Part shown: piece by piece, positions 1 through 9,248 of the stretch
Numbering within the stretch: position 1 is the first letter of the stretch
Layout of the letters: each line of letters starts with the position of its first letter
Origin: Virgisporangium aurantiacum
Lineage (GTDB): Bacteria > Actinomycetota > Actinomycetes > Mycobacteriales > Micromonosporaceae
Direction of reading: 5' to 3'
Assembly (NCBI RefSeq): GCF_016863635.1
Contig: NZ_BOPG01000077.1
Location: 1-64,000 of the forward strand
DNA: 64,000 bases
Program-made: the position numbers and the translations under genes
Notes under the pieces: generated by a model
What the model saw: the letters and a program-made list of their open reading frames with translations, nothing else
What the model was told of the DNA's origin: nothing
Database searches by the model: none

Positions 1-210
1 AAAGTGCGAGGGACCTGGCGTCACCCCCGAAGGACTGATCGGCTTTGCACCGCTGACGCCATGACGAGTGGTTGTACTGCCCGGGGGTAAACCGGGCACG
101 TCGCGACGTGCCGCGGACCTCGACCGGCGCTCCAAGCCATGATGCGTCAAGGACACGTTGAAGGTACGGAGCAGCAGCGAGCCCCTTCGTTACTTCATGT
201 TGCACGGTTT

Positions 211-600
211 CGGTCCACCGAGCTCACCATCGACGACATCATCCGAGACAGCGAACAGGTCCTGCTGCGCTTCGGCGACCCGCCCACACCGGTGCCCGAA
301 CCGGTCGCCTCGCTGCTGCTCAAGTATCTCGGCCAGCGGACCAACATGCGCACCGCCACCAACCGCGACTCACGCTGGCTTTCCCCGGACGCCGCGCCGG
401 CCAACCACTCCAGCCCCACATTGTCCCCGCTGATCCACAAGCTCGGCATCCCGACCACCGCCGGACGCACCGCCGCAATCCGCCAGCACGTCCTCGACAT
501 GCCCGCCCCGATCGTCGCCACCGCGCCCGGCTACCACCAGATCACCGCCGCCCGCCTCGCCGCCGACGCAGGCACCACCTGGGCCAACTACGCCCCCTGG
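211..600 (+). pseudogene. Decayed tyrosine-type site-specific integrase (C-terminal part)
   Basis: The reading frame contains stretches typical of the C-terminal half of actinobacterial phage-type integrases: LTIDDIIRDSEQVLLRFG, the NMRTATNRDSRW segment, HKLGIPTTAGRTAAIRQHV and a final ARLAADAGTTWANYAP. The catalytic N-terminal part is missing upstream, and homology stops after the YAP motif near 600, where the normal GDH ending is absent. A one-base deletion near 380 is compensated near 420: between these points the expected FPGRRAGQPLQPH is found in a different frame (381-419). The open frame to 681 is therefore fortuitous. This is a relic of an integrated element; family assignment is by recall of the motif pattern. 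Confidence 0.7.
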
Positions 601-646
601 CAAAGCACGGATAATGCTCAGGGCCTGCTTGCACCCATCCGTGATC

Positions 647-1075
647 ATGGGTTCCATGAGCCAGTGCTTTCAGGTCGGTGACTTGGTCCTGTGGCATCCC
701 ACCAGTCGTGTCGCGGAGCTCTTCGTCCGCACCAGCGAGGCCATCGCTCCCACGGTGGGACTACCGACCGGGATCGCCCCAGTGGTGGCAGACGAGTACG
801 AGATCGACCTCGACACCTTTACCGCCTTCGCCGACGCACTTGTACATCGCTACCTTTCATCCAGCCACACCATCCTCAGATCGTTGCTGGAGGGCTTCAC
901 CGCCACCGCCCTCGTCATGGTCGAACGCGCCGAACGCAGCGTTCCAGCGCTGACAGGCACGCCCACCCTCGACCCGCGGGACCTCCAAGTCGGACCAGCC
1001 GGCATCTCACCCCTCGGCGATGCCGAACGTTTACGGGCCCTTGCCGAGAAACATGAACGGGCCATGCCGGTCTGA
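647..1075 (+). CDS. Hypothetical protein, small helical
   Basis: The product is about 142 residues if translated from the ATG at 647, or 139 from the next ATG at 656; the frame stays open upstream to 614. I do not recognise the family. The middle (around EIDLDTFTAFADALVHRYL) and the following helix with SLLEGFTATALVMVERAE are amphipathic, loosely like the short helical proteins of type VII secretion loci, but there is no WxG motif and no secretion neighbours. It directly follows the integrase remnant, so it may be cargo of the lost element or itself truncated at the 5' end. No clear ribosome binding site was seen. Confidence 0.45.
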   Translation: MGSMSQCFQVGDLVLWHPTSRVAELFVRTSEAIAPTVGLPTGIAPVVADEYEIDLDTFTAFADALVHRYLSSSHTILRSLLEGFTATALVMVERAERSVPALTGTPTLDPRDLQVGPAGISPLGDAERLRALAEKHERAMPV

Positions 1076-1363
1076 GCCGTGGCGCGCCTGGCGGGAACGC
1101 GTCACGAAGCGTGACCATCCGGATGGCGTAGGGCCCGTTCTCGAAGCGGAACTCGTGACACTTGAATAGGCGCTCTCACCACTCTCGGCGGGCCGACCTG
1201 GTCGCCGCCCGATCCACCCGCACCGGCCAACACCTCGCAGCCTCGCCGGCATCTGACTACGTCGGCACCTGACCGTCGCCCGCCAGGTGCTTGCCGCACG
1301 CCCGGCCGGCCCCGGTCAGACCTCGACGACGCGCCGCGCCGCCGTGCCGCTACGGTCGGCAGG

Positions 1364-2050
1364 ATGCGGACCGCGTTGATGCCTACGGCCGCCATCCTCG
1401 TATTCGTAGCGGTACTCGGCGTCGTCGCCGGCTCCGCCGGTCACAACAGCCGATTCCACGCCGGGATCGCTTCCGGCCCGGGCGCCACCGCGTACGACAT
1501 CCGGGTGCCGCTGCGCTATGCGCCGACGTGGCTGCCGCCCGGCATCGTGGAACGCGAACGCGGGGTAGCATCGGCCCGGAGCCTCAGCGGCGGCCCCGTC
1601 AACAGCTTCACCTACTGGCGGGCGTGGCAGAGCCCCACGGCCCGACCCTGGGATGGCAGCCTGTCGGTCAGCATGAGCGTCTCCGTCGACTCCAGAGACC
1701 GGGGCGACTGTCCCCACGGCGAAAACGTCGCCATCAACGACGTCCCGGGGAAATACAACTTCGCTCTCGGGCAGGCGGGACCGGCTTCGTGCCTGACATG
1801 GCACCCCGACCCACACACGGCGCTCCAGATCAACGGAAACGGACTGGGACTGAGCCGCGACGACATGCTGAGAATCGCCCGCTCGGTCCGCGCTGACAGC
1901 ACGCCACTGGTCGTCCCGTTCCGCGTTGTCGACGTTGGCGGCTTTGCCCAGGCACCGGCTTCAACTCGGTGCGGCAATGATCCTGCCGCACGGGGTGCCG
2001 TATCGACGGCACCCCGCTCGGCGTTCACCCGGCTGGCGTCGACGCTCTAG
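1364..2050 (+). CDS. Secreted or membrane-anchored hypothetical protein
   Basis: A 228-residue product begins with a hydrophobic segment (MPTAAILVFVAVLGVVAG, residues 6-23) that looks like a signal anchor. The remainder is an extracytoplasmic domain with the phrase RYAPTWLPPG followed by alternating small and aromatic residues. Similar wording (FGWLPSYFG) occurs in the sigma-factor partner protein at 9249-10292, so both may share the same C-terminal fold; this is inference from the phrase only. It ends at a TAG two bases before the stop codon of the convergent M1 peptidase. Function unknown. Confidence 0.6.
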   Translation: MRTALMPTAAILVFVAVLGVVAGSAGHNSRFHAGIASGPGATAYDIRVPLRYAPTWLPPGIVERERGVASARSLSGGPVNSFTYWRAWQSPTARPWDGSLSVSMSVSVDSRDRGDCPHGENVAINDVPGKYNFALGQAGPASCLTWHPDPHTALQINGNGLGLSRDDMLRIARSVRADSTPLVVPFRVVDVGGFAQAPASTRCGNDPAARGAVSTAPRSAFTRLASTL

Positions 2051-2051
2051 T

Positions 2052-3554
2052 TTAGTGAGCCGGGGCGTGGATGTTCTTGTGGATCTCCGCCATCTCCTCG
2101 ACCACCGACGGGATTGCGGCCGTGGTGGCTACCGGGGCTCCGTTGGGGCCGACCGGGGGCTTGACCGGGTCGACGAGCCAGGTCTTGAACAGTGCGTCCA
2201 GTTGCCGACCGGACACCCGCTCGGCGCGCGCGATGAAGTCGTCCGTAACCACGTTCGCGTCGCGGTGTGCGAGGTGGAAGCCTTGGAGGATTCGGAAGAA
2301 TGCGTCGTCGCCGACCTCCGTGCGCAGGGCGTGCAACGCCATGGCGCCCCGTTCGTAGATCGGCGGGTCGAACAACCGGGTCGACGGTGCGACCTGGAGC
2401 TTCCAGAAGTCGTCGGCGGCCGAGTACTTGTTGTAGAAGCCAGCTGCGATCTCGTCGGCCGTTGCCCGCCCGCTGTGCTCGGCCCAGAGCCACTCGCCGT
2501 AGGTCGCGAAGCCCTCGTTCAGCCACATGTGTGCCCAGTTGCCGATCGACACCGAGTCCCCGAACCACTGATGCGCCTGCTCGTGCGCGACGACCCAGAT
2601 CGGGTCGTCCGGCTTGTCCCAGAAGTACGTTCCATACACCGGACGGGTCTGGTTTTCGATGGCGAACTGCTGCTTGGGGACGGCGACACCACCAATGGAC
2701 TCGAACGGGTACGGCCCGAACACCGACGTGGAACCGAAGTAATCGACGATCTCCGGCGTGCGCTCGATGGCCTGCTTCGCGACCGGCAGGAAGTCACCGA
2801 GCGAGTTGTCGTACGCGGTATAGCACGGCAGGCCGCTCGGGCTGGTGCCTTCGTTAAACTCGAACTTGCCGAGGGCGATGAACGGCAGGTACGTCGTCAT
2901 CGGTTTCTGCGTGCGCCAGTTCCAGCGGGTCCAGCCCGGCCGCTCCGGGGTCCTGGTGACGGTCCCGTTGGACAACGCGATGTGGCCGTCAGGCACCGCC
3001 GCCGAGATGGTGTAGGTGGCCTTGTCCGACGGATGGTCGTTGGACGGAAACCAAGTCTCGGCGCTGCGAGGCTGACCGTACGCGACTCCCCCAGTGGGGG
3101 TCCGGACCCACACCTGGACGGTGTCGACCGTTACCGTGGAGGGGGTGTCTGCGTAGTCGACGACAACCTCGAAGCGCTGGTTCTTCGCAACCGCCGCGCT
3201 CGGCGCGACCACCAGTTCGGTCTTGTCCGCCGCGTCGTACCGGAACGTGGCGTCTGCCCCAGCCACCCGCACCGCCGTAACCTTCAACGCGAAGTCGAGA
3301 TTGAACTGGGAGAGATCCTGAGTCGCGACGGCGCTGATCGTCGTCCGCCCGGACAGGTGGTCCGTGTCCGGCTGATACGTCAGTCGGATGTCGTAGTGGT
3401 CGACGGTGTATCCACCGTTTCCAGCTCCTTTCCGGATCGGATCGCCCAACCCCGGTGCGCCCGGGGCCGGCTCGGCGTTCGCCGGCGCGACGAACAGGGT
3501 GTTAACCAAGCCGACAACCAATGCGCCGACAGTCGCGCGGATGCGCACACTCAT
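2052..3554 (-). CDS. Secreted M1-family metallopeptidase (aminopeptidase N-like)
   Basis: The product of 500 residues carries a signal peptide (MSVRIRATVGALVVGLVNTL, cleavage likely after ANA) and the M1 peptidase core. The zinc site is complete: HEQAH followed 18 residues later by the glutamate of WLNEGFA. The exopeptidase motif is present as FAIEN in place of GAMEN. A beta-sandwich N-terminal domain (YTVDHYDIRLTYQPDTDHL) precedes the catalytic domain; the helical ERAP-like C-terminal domain is absent, as in short actinobacterial homologues. The start was chosen because AAGGAGT lies about 12 bases upstream and the signal peptide begins there, although the frame extends to 3824. Expected to release N-terminal amino acids from peptides outside the cell. 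Confidence 0.93.
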   Translation of the reverse strand: MSVRIRATVGALVVGLVNTLFVAPANAEPAPGAPGLGDPIRKGAGNGGYTVDHYDIRLTYQPDTDHLSGRTTISAVATQDLSQFNLDFALKVTAVRVAGADATFRYDAADKTELVVAPSAAVAKNQRFEVVVDYADTPSTVTVDTVQVWVRTPTGGVAYGQPRSAETWFPSNDHPSDKATYTISAAVPDGHIALSNGTVTRTPERPGWTRWNWRTQKPMTTYLPFIALGKFEFNEGTSPSGLPCYTAYDNSLGDFLPVAKQAIERTPEIVDYFGSTSVFGPYPFESIGGVAVPKQQFAIENQTRPVYGTYFWDKPDDPIWVVAHEQAHQWFGDSVSIGNWAHMWLNEGFATYGEWLWAEHSGRATADEIAAGFYNKYSAADDFWKLQVAPSTRLFDPPIYERGAMALHALRTEVGDDAFFRILQGFHLAHRDANVVTDDFIARAERVSGRQLDALFKTWLVDPVKPPVGPNGAPVATTAAIPSVVEEMAEIHKNIHAPAH

Positions 3555-3996
3555 TCTCAACCGACTCCTTGGAGTTGACGGTGGCCTACCTTCGAGAGTC
3601 GAGACAATATAGACCGAATTGCCTTTCACACAACGGACGAAATGCGTCAGACGGATGAAAGCGAAGGTGTCGTGCGTGCACGGGTCGGCGAAGTGCCGGG
3701 ACCCTGGAGCGGCAGGACCGGGGTCGGCATGTGGTCCAAGCATGAACCATTGTGCGGCGGCCCGTACAGGAAGTTGCGCTGAGGCGAATGCCGGCCGGAG
3801 CCCAACGGGTGTTCGATTCGACAAAGCCCGACCGCCTGTAGCGGCCCGGCTGCGTATGTCAGTGCCATTCTGTGGCTTCGAGATGCGACGAGGCGTACAC
3901 GGTGAGCCGTATCGCGTCTTGATGTAGCTAATTCAGACAGGCCTGCAGCGGGTAGCCGGATGCATTGAAGCCGCACAATGCCGCCGCCATGTCGGC
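3555..3996. other. Intergenic region, no supported gene
   Basis: This gap lies between the start of the M1 peptidase and the 3' end of the arginase-family gene. Open frames exist on both strands (for example 3619-3927 and 3647-4000) but have atypical amino acid composition, no ribosome binding site and no recognisable domain. The promoter of the peptidase must lie in its left part, but no convincing -10/-35 pair was identified. Confidence 0.5.
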
Positions 3997-4887
3997 TCAC
4001 CGCAGCACAGCCTCCAGCATGCGCACGATTGCGGCGGCCAGTTCGCCCGTCGGATCGAGGTCAGGTCGGAAGTCGGCGACACTCATGCCGAGCAGACGCG
4101 GTGACCGCGCCAGCGGCAGCAGAGCCTCATACAGTTGGCTCCAGTCCGGTCCGTGCGACTGGGGATAGGTCACAGCCGGGAGCGAAGTCTCGTCGAGGAC
4201 GTCGAGGTCGATGTGGAGCCACACGCCGTTGCCGGAATTGGCCAACCATCGTGCCGCCTGTTCGCCCGCCGCGGACGGGTCAGCCATGACGGTGCCAGCG
4301 TCGATGCGACGCAGGTCTTTGGGCACGCGGGCCAACTCGGCCACCGACTCTGCTCCGAGGCCCTCGGTCCGGTGGCCGAGAAGGACCACGTCCGTCACGT
4401 CGATCATGGGCGGAGGTCCGTCCAGTGTCACGAGCGGTTCAGCCCCGTCCCCGGTGAGAATGGCCAGGTCCATATCGGCCGTCTCGCCGGTTTCCGAGCC
4501 AGGGCCGTCGACATAGTCGGGGTGCCCGTCGACGAACCACAGCCCAACGGGGCCTATAGCCCTTCGGAGTGCGGGGACGATCCCGAGCAGGATGCTGCAA
4601 TCCCCACCGACAACGAGAGGACGGTCGTGCGGCCTCGCGGTAAGCACGTCGGTCAGGGTGCCGGCAAGCTGGGTCGCCGCGCGCACCGTTTCACCGAGTG
4701 CCAGAACCCCGGTCTCGGGATCCCGCCAAGGGTTCGCTATCGCTGCGTCGACGTCGCCCGCGTCGTGCCGAATCAGGGTCGCGAGGCCGGCACAGCGGAG
4801 AGCTTGCGGAGCGGACTCCTCTCCGCGTCCCGTGCCGGAGCAGTCCCACGGAGCTCCGAGCAGTACCCAATTTGATGTGGTCGTCAT
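3997..4887 (-). CDS. Arginase/agmatinase-family (ureohydrolase-fold) protein
   Basis: The 296-residue product has the metal-binding signature of the ureohydrolase fold: GGDCS (usually GGDHS), FVDGHPDY (usually DAHxD) and HIDLDVLDE (usually SxDxDxxDP). The aspartate/histidine ligands of the second and third motifs are present, but the first-motif histidine is replaced by cysteine and the closing proline by glutamate, so the metal site may differ from true arginases. The start at 4887 has GGAAGG ten bases upstream; the frame continues to 4995 without a better start. Substrate cannot be told from sequence; arginine, agmatine or another guanidino compound are possible. No linked amino acid pathway genes. 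Confidence 0.85.
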   Translation of the reverse strand: MTTTSNWVLLGAPWDCSGTGRGEESAPQALRCAGLATLIRHDAGDVDAAIANPWRDPETGVLALGETVRAATQLAGTLTDVLTARPHDRPLVVGGDCSILLGIVPALRRAIGPVGLWFVDGHPDYVDGPGSETGETADMDLAILTGDGAEPLVTLDGPPPMIDVTDVVLLGHRTEGLGAESVAELARVPKDLRRIDAGTVMADPSAAGEQAARWLANSGNGVWLHIDLDVLDETSLPAVTYPQSHGPDWSQLYEALLPLARSPRLLGMSVADFRPDLDPTGELAAAIVRMLEAVLR

Positions 4888-5067
4888 GCCATCGCCTTCC
4901 GTCGGTGCCCGGCCGAGGCACCGACCGCGATGATTCTCGCCCGCTACCTTCACCCTCAGTACCCCCACTGGATGAACCGCACCCATCACAATCAATCGAT
5001 CTGTTCCGCGGAGAGTCGTGAGTGGTCAATTCAATGTCAGCAAAGGTCAGCAAGTAGGGGGTGGTTC

Positions 5068-5748
5068 ATGCCTTCCGGTGGCTGTTCCGATCGCGCCACT
5101 GATCACGAGCGTGCGCAGTTGCACGCGTGGTCGCGTCGGCCGGCATCGGACAGGGCGGTGCGGTCGCGGATCGTGTTGGCGTACGCCGCCGCGGGCGAGT
5201 CCAACGCCGCGATCGCGGCGTCGCTGGGCGTGTCACGGATCGGCTACACCGTGTCGGCAGGCGGTGCGCCGGTCACCTGTTCGCCCACGTCCGGCAGCCA
5301 GTCCCCCTTCGGCCGGACCGTGGTCACCTGCACCGCCGGCCCGACCACGGGAACATTCGCCATCACGGTCTCCGACCGCACGCCGCCGATGCTCACCCTG
5401 CCCGCGACGCTGACCGCCGACGCCACGACGCCGACCGGCACCCCAGTCGCCTACAACGCGACAGCCTTCGACACCGTCGACGACCGCGTGCAGGTCACCT
5501 GCTCCCCCCACCGACCCCGTATTCCCCGCCGAACAGATAACGGCGCTGCAGGCGTACGTGGCGGCCGGCCCGCCACGGCCCGGATCCTGTCGCCCACGGT
5601 CAACGTTGCTGCGCGTGCACTCGCCAGCAACGACCGCGTCCGCGCCCGGATTCTGCTCAGAACGGTTGCAGCCCAGGCCTCCGCCCTCGGCGACGCCACA
5701 CACATCGCCCGCGCCGCCCGCCGAATCGCGAGGTGCCTGTCCGGCTGA
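5068..5748 (+). pseudogene. Chimeric ORF: IS630 transposase N-terminus joined to HYR-domain fragment
   Basis: One continuous frame joins unrelated parts. The first 55 residues (HERAQLHAWSRRP, then RSRIVLAYAAAGESNAAIAA and SLGVSR) are the N-terminal helix-turn-helix of an IS630-family transposase. At about 5236 the sequence changes to a HYR-type extracellular domain (SAGGAPVTCSPTSGS, FGRTVVTCTA, then a second copy starting TPPMLTLPATLTADA and ending VQVTCSP). After about 5510 the second HYR copy is lost through a frameshift and an alanine/arginine-rich tail follows. GGGGG precedes the ATG at 5068, so the chimera could be translated, but it is best read as debris left by IS insertion and deletion within a surface-protein gene. 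Confidence 0.65.
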
Positions 5749-5917
5749 CGCCCGTGGGCCAGGTTTGCGTAGCGCGGCTTGCTTGCCGCAACGCGGCCAT
5801 CGCCCGCATCGCGCAGCACCTTCTGGACCAGGTCCTCGGCGATGCTCGGATCACGGCTGATCAGCCGTGCGAACCGAACCAGCCGGGCACCACGGGTCTG
5901 CGCCTACTCCTCGAACG

Positions 5918-6946
5918 TCATTCGCAGTCCCAGCGGACGGCCCGAAGCTGGCCCTCCTTGTCCGTCGCGTTGCCCGCAATCACATGGCCGTTGTCGCTGA
6001 GTCTCCAGGCGTGGCCGTCAGGCTGACCACCCAGACCTGGAAGGGTCAGATCACCGTTGGCGGAGACGAACAGACCAGCGCCGGACTGATCCTTGCCCAC
6101 CATCCAACCCACGGCGTTGACGTAACTGGCCGTGCCCGCGAACTGCGGGAACGCATCCACCGCGCCGCTCGGGAGGTGCCACCGTACGGCCACCAGTCCG
6201 AACGTGCCGGCGACCCAGCCGTTGATCCACCCGTTGCGGATGGTCAGGGCGGAGCTAATCGAACCGCCCGTCGGAAGCGGCAACACCTCGACCGTTCCGC
6301 GGGATGGCCAGGCGACGGCATGTTCGTAACCGTCCGCCCCCCAGTAGATGCCGACAATCGTGCCGTCGTCGTCGATGTCACGGGCGAAGGCTCCGCGGGC
6401 ACCGGCGGGCAGCGGCAGCTTCTGCGGGTCGGAGTCGACAGACGGCCACCGCATGGGAACGCGGTCGGACCTGGTGCCGGTGATGACGCCGTGCTCGTTG
6501 ATCGCGTTGGTTTCGCCCGAGGTAACTCCCCGCAGTGGCCGCACCTGTCCGTCGGCGTACACCCATGGGGTCAACTCCTTCCCCGAGTCGGGGTCGTAGC
6601 TACTACCCACCGCGACGCCGGCGGAGTTGACATCTCTCCAGCCCTGGTCGACACCTGGGATCGGGACCGACGTCAGCACACCGCGGTCCCAGATCGCCGG
6701 ATAGCGGGTCTCGTCGCTCGGGTCATCGGGATAGCCCCGGCCCGCGATGTAGCGGCCACCGGGATCCATGGCCGTTGCGATGCTCATCGACCAGTCCGAC
6801 GACTCCGCCAACCGACTGATCCCGCACGCGGTCGGCGGATCCTGCGCCGCGGCCGGATCGGGCCGCGGCTGGGTCGGTGCCGAGATGATCATCGATCCGA
6901 AGGTCAAGGTTGCCACCATCCAGCCGATCCGTCCGTCGACAGGCAC
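5918..6946 (-). CDS. Secreted HAF-repeat-like protein
   Basis: The 342-residue product starts with a hydrophobic signal sequence (GRIGWMVATLTFGSMIISAP). It then shows repeating blocks of 40-50 residues of the form 'INxxGxxxG ... W...G' such as NSAGVAVGSSYD, AINEHGVITGTRSD, DIDDDGTIVGIYW, VNAVGWMVG and LSDNGHVIAGNA. This is the pattern of HAF-type repeats, which form a beta-propeller-like extracellular domain of unknown function. The gene ends in DCE with no cell-wall anchor. It stands alone between two decayed regions and appears intact. Confidence 0.75.
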   Translation of the reverse strand: MPVDGRIGWMVATLTFGSMIISAPTQPRPDPAAAQDPPTACGISRLAESSDWSMSIATAMDPGGRYIAGRGYPDDPSDETRYPAIWDRGVLTSVPIPGVDQGWRDVNSAGVAVGSSYDPDSGKELTPWVYADGQVRPLRGVTSGETNAINEHGVITGTRSDRVPMRWPSVDSDPQKLPLPAGARGAFARDIDDDGTIVGIYWGADGYEHAVAWPSRGTVEVLPLPTGGSISSALTIRNGWINGWVAGTFGLVAVRWHLPSGAVDAFPQFAGTASYVNAVGWMVGKDQSGAGLFVSANGDLTLPGLGGQPDGHAWRLSDNGHVIAGNATDKEGQLRAVRWDCE

Positions 6947-7079
6947 GGGTCTTCTCCCCTATGTGGTAGGTCACGGCGTTCACACATCGCGCCGCGGTGT
7001 CACCGGTACGACGCGACCTAAGGCGCGAGCGGTCCACCACGCAGCGAAGAATTTCTGCGCTGCGGTTCGTTGGCGCGTG

Positions 7080-7682
7080 GCCGCGATCTGGTCCCTCGCG
7101 TGCGGGCACTCACCGAACAACGGCATGAAAGGCGATCACCCGCAAGCGGGCCAACGGCAACCTCGAGGTCGATACGCCGTTCGGTGGCGGCGAACCACTC
7201 GTCCATCAGCCGGGGAACGACCTCCCAGTCCAGCCAATTCGACCGCGCATCACCGAACGGGCGGCCCCGCCACAGCAACAGTGCCCGCTGCAACAGTTCC
7301 AGCTCCGACTCCTCCGCTCCGGTATCCGCGGCCGCCCGCACCAGCTCACGGAACCGGTAGAGATCGATGCGTTCGGCCGCTACGCAGAACAGGTAGCCAC
7401 CCGAAACCGTGTGGATCACCCCGGAACCGAGCAGCTTGCGCAGCCGGATCACATAGGTGTGCACCGTCGCCTCCGCCCGCAGCGGCGGCTCGTCGGACCA
7501 CAGCTGGTCGGCAGGGTGCGAACGGGAACCGGCCGGCCCTCGGGCAGGACAAGGGCACCGAGGAGGGCCTGAAGCCGTCCCGACGGAACCGTCACGGGCC
7601 CCTGACCAACCCGAACCTCCCACGGCCCGAGTACCTTCAGCTCAACACCGTCCGTCATGCTGCGTCGGTTCCGGGTCGCCAC
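7080..7682 (-). pseudogene. Broken SARP-family transcriptional regulator
   Basis: The N-terminus (VELKVLGPWEVRVGQG, LQALLGALVLPEGRPVPV) is the OmpR-like DNA-binding domain of a SARP regulator, read in the frame starting at 7682. Near 7513 the frame changes: the expected RTLADQLWSDEPP is obtained only if one G is restored between CTG and CCGACCAG. The continuation in the next frame has EATVHTYVIRLRKLLGSG, HTVSGGYLF and the beginning of a BTAD domain (RIDLYRFRELVRAA, LLLWRGRPFGDA, EWFAATERRIDLEVAV). Homology ends near 7140, where the rest of the BTAD domain is missing. Both the one-base deletion and the truncation make the gene non-functional unless the deletion is a sequencing error. Confidence 0.75.
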
Positions 7683-7834
7683 GAGGCGTAAGAGTCGCCT
7701 TCAGACTCCTCATTATCGGCGCCGATGGAATTCCCCTTCGTGTCGGGCGAATCGCGACGGCATCGTTCGACCGGTGCGAAGGATACGAGAACGGGCCTTT
7801 CACAAACCTGTCAACTGACCAGACTGGAACGCCG

Positions 7835-8370
7835 ATGCGTGCTGGTGGGATCCGTTTGCGGTGGCGTGCCATCGGGGTGTTGACCGTGGTCGCAGCCCTG
7901 CTGCCGGCCCTGGTCGGCGTGTCCGGTGCGGGCGCCCGGCGCCTGAGCCCGTCGGGCGGGATGGCGAGCGAAGTGCGGACGAGGCTGGCGCGCTGCGGGT
8001 CGCGGGAAAGCGGGTCGAGGTGACCGGGCTGCGGTCCGAGAAGGCCCAGGTGTTCGCTAATCCGACGGGCACTTTGACGGCGGTGCTGACCGGACATCCG
8101 GTGCGGGTGCGCAACGGCGACGGGTCGTGGTCAGCGGTCGACACGCGGCTGCGGCGCATGCCGACGGGTCGATCGGCGCGGTGGCGTCGCCGCTGAGGGC
8201 GCGCCTGTCGGGCGGTGGGCGCGGACCGCTGCTGACGTTGACTGGTGACGGGGGGGCGACGTGTCGTTGGGGTGGCCGGACGCGCTGCCGGCACCGGTGC
8301 TCACGGAGGACACCGCGACGTACCCGAAGGTGCTTCCCGGGGTGGACTCGAACGCATCACCGGCCAGAAG
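7835..8370 (+). pseudogene. Remnant of a secreted DNRLRE/RHS-type wall protein (N-terminus)
   Basis: The piece starts with an ATG and a good signal peptide (RWRAIGVLTVVAALLPALVG). It then needs at least three frame changes to follow the N-terminal module of large actinobacterial RHS/DNRLRE proteins: RVAGKRVEVTGLRSEKAQVF with GTLTAVLTGHPVRVRNGDGS and VDTRLRRMP in one frame, ADGSIGAVASPLRARLSGGG in the next, and SLGWPDALPAPVLTEDTATY with KVLPGVD in a third. Homology stops near 8360. The normal product is well over 1000 residues, so only the first tenth survives. An RHS-repeat core fragment on the opposite strand at 16680-17235 may derive from the same gene, but this is inference. Confidence 0.7.
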
Positions 8371-8576
8371 GTCATCCTCGCCACCGCATGATCCGCACTT
8401 CGTCGAAGCTCCGCCCCAATCCTGCCGCCCGCCCACTCACCGAAGATTTTGAGTCAGCCGCGGCGAGCGCGGCCGTGCTGATCTGCTGCATGCGTCCGCG
8501 AACGCGTTTGCCGAATCCCCGGAACGCCGGGCTGTTGGCCGATACCGTCGAGTTCCGTGCGCCGTACGAGTTTGCT

Positions 8577-8830
8577 CTGGACCATCTCGACCACCGACGC
8601 CAGCGTGCCGGACGTGGCGATGACCGAACCGATCCACGCCGAGCGGGCCCGCCGCGGGGTACTGCCCGCCGAGCACTACATGGACTCCGCTACCCGTCGG
8701 CCGACCTGCTGGTGTCCAGCCGCGCCGACTACGGCATCACCTTGGTCACTCCGATGCTGGCCGACAACTCACCGCAGGCCCGCGCCGGCGAGGGCTACGG
8801 CTGCTCCGCGTTCACCGAATCCACCATCGC
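8577..8830 (+). pseudogene. IS1182-type transposase remnant
   Basis: Two adjacent frames together encode part of a DDE transposase: PDVAMTEPIHAERARRGVLP with AEHYMDS in one frame and GYPSADLLVSSRADYGITLV with TPMLADNSPQARAGEGY in the other. Restoring one G at about 8687 (GACTCCG-CTACCCG) joins them. The catalytic aspartate and glutamate regions outside this stretch are not recognisable. The sequence from 8370 to 8577 and from 8830 to 8930 shows no domain, so this is an internal fragment. Confidence 0.6.
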
Positions 8831-8928
8831 CCACGTCAAGGTCACCGAGACCCGCCATGCTCTCGATCAGCAGTCAGTCGTCGAATTCGAAGCTGTGCTT
8901 CGCCGCGAGCGCGACGAGCCGCCGCAGC

Positions 8929-9036
8929 CTATCGGCGTCGGTCGCCGTGCCGGAGAACGCTGACCACAGTCCAGACGGCCACCGCGGCGACTGGCAGGGC
9001 GAACACGATCAGGGCCGCGGCCAATGGACTCGTCAT
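8929..9036 (-). CDS. Possible small single-pass membrane peptide
   Basis: A 35-residue peptide from the ATG at 9036 contains one strong transmembrane segment (MTSPLAAALIVFALPVAAVA) followed by a positive tail RHGDRRR, the arrangement expected for a small membrane protein with its C-terminus inside. No ribosome binding site is obvious and the frame also extends upstream to 9207. Located among decayed DNA; it could be a remnant of a larger protein. Confidence 0.25.
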   Translation of the reverse strand: MTSPLAAALIVFALPVAAVAVWTVVSVLRHGDRRR

Positions 9037-9248
9037 CCAATCGAGGTTCACCGACGGTCCGCCAAGGGCCGGCACAACGGCATCATCATCCTGTACATCC
9101 TTTCCCGAGCAACCCTTTGGCGTATCGGCCGGCCTGGCCTGGACTTCCGGCGCCGCGTCGACGCGGCATCGGCGTGCTGCGGAACGCCACCAGGAACGTC
9201 GAGTCATGGCACCACAGCTGCAAGATCAACGGGACAGTGGCCCCAGGC

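Noticed and set aside
1926..3578. Long plus-strand open frame of 550 codons
   Set aside because: It lies opposite the M1 peptidase, is rich in arginine, valine and glycine, and has no domain. The minus strand carries the complete zinc site and a signal peptide.
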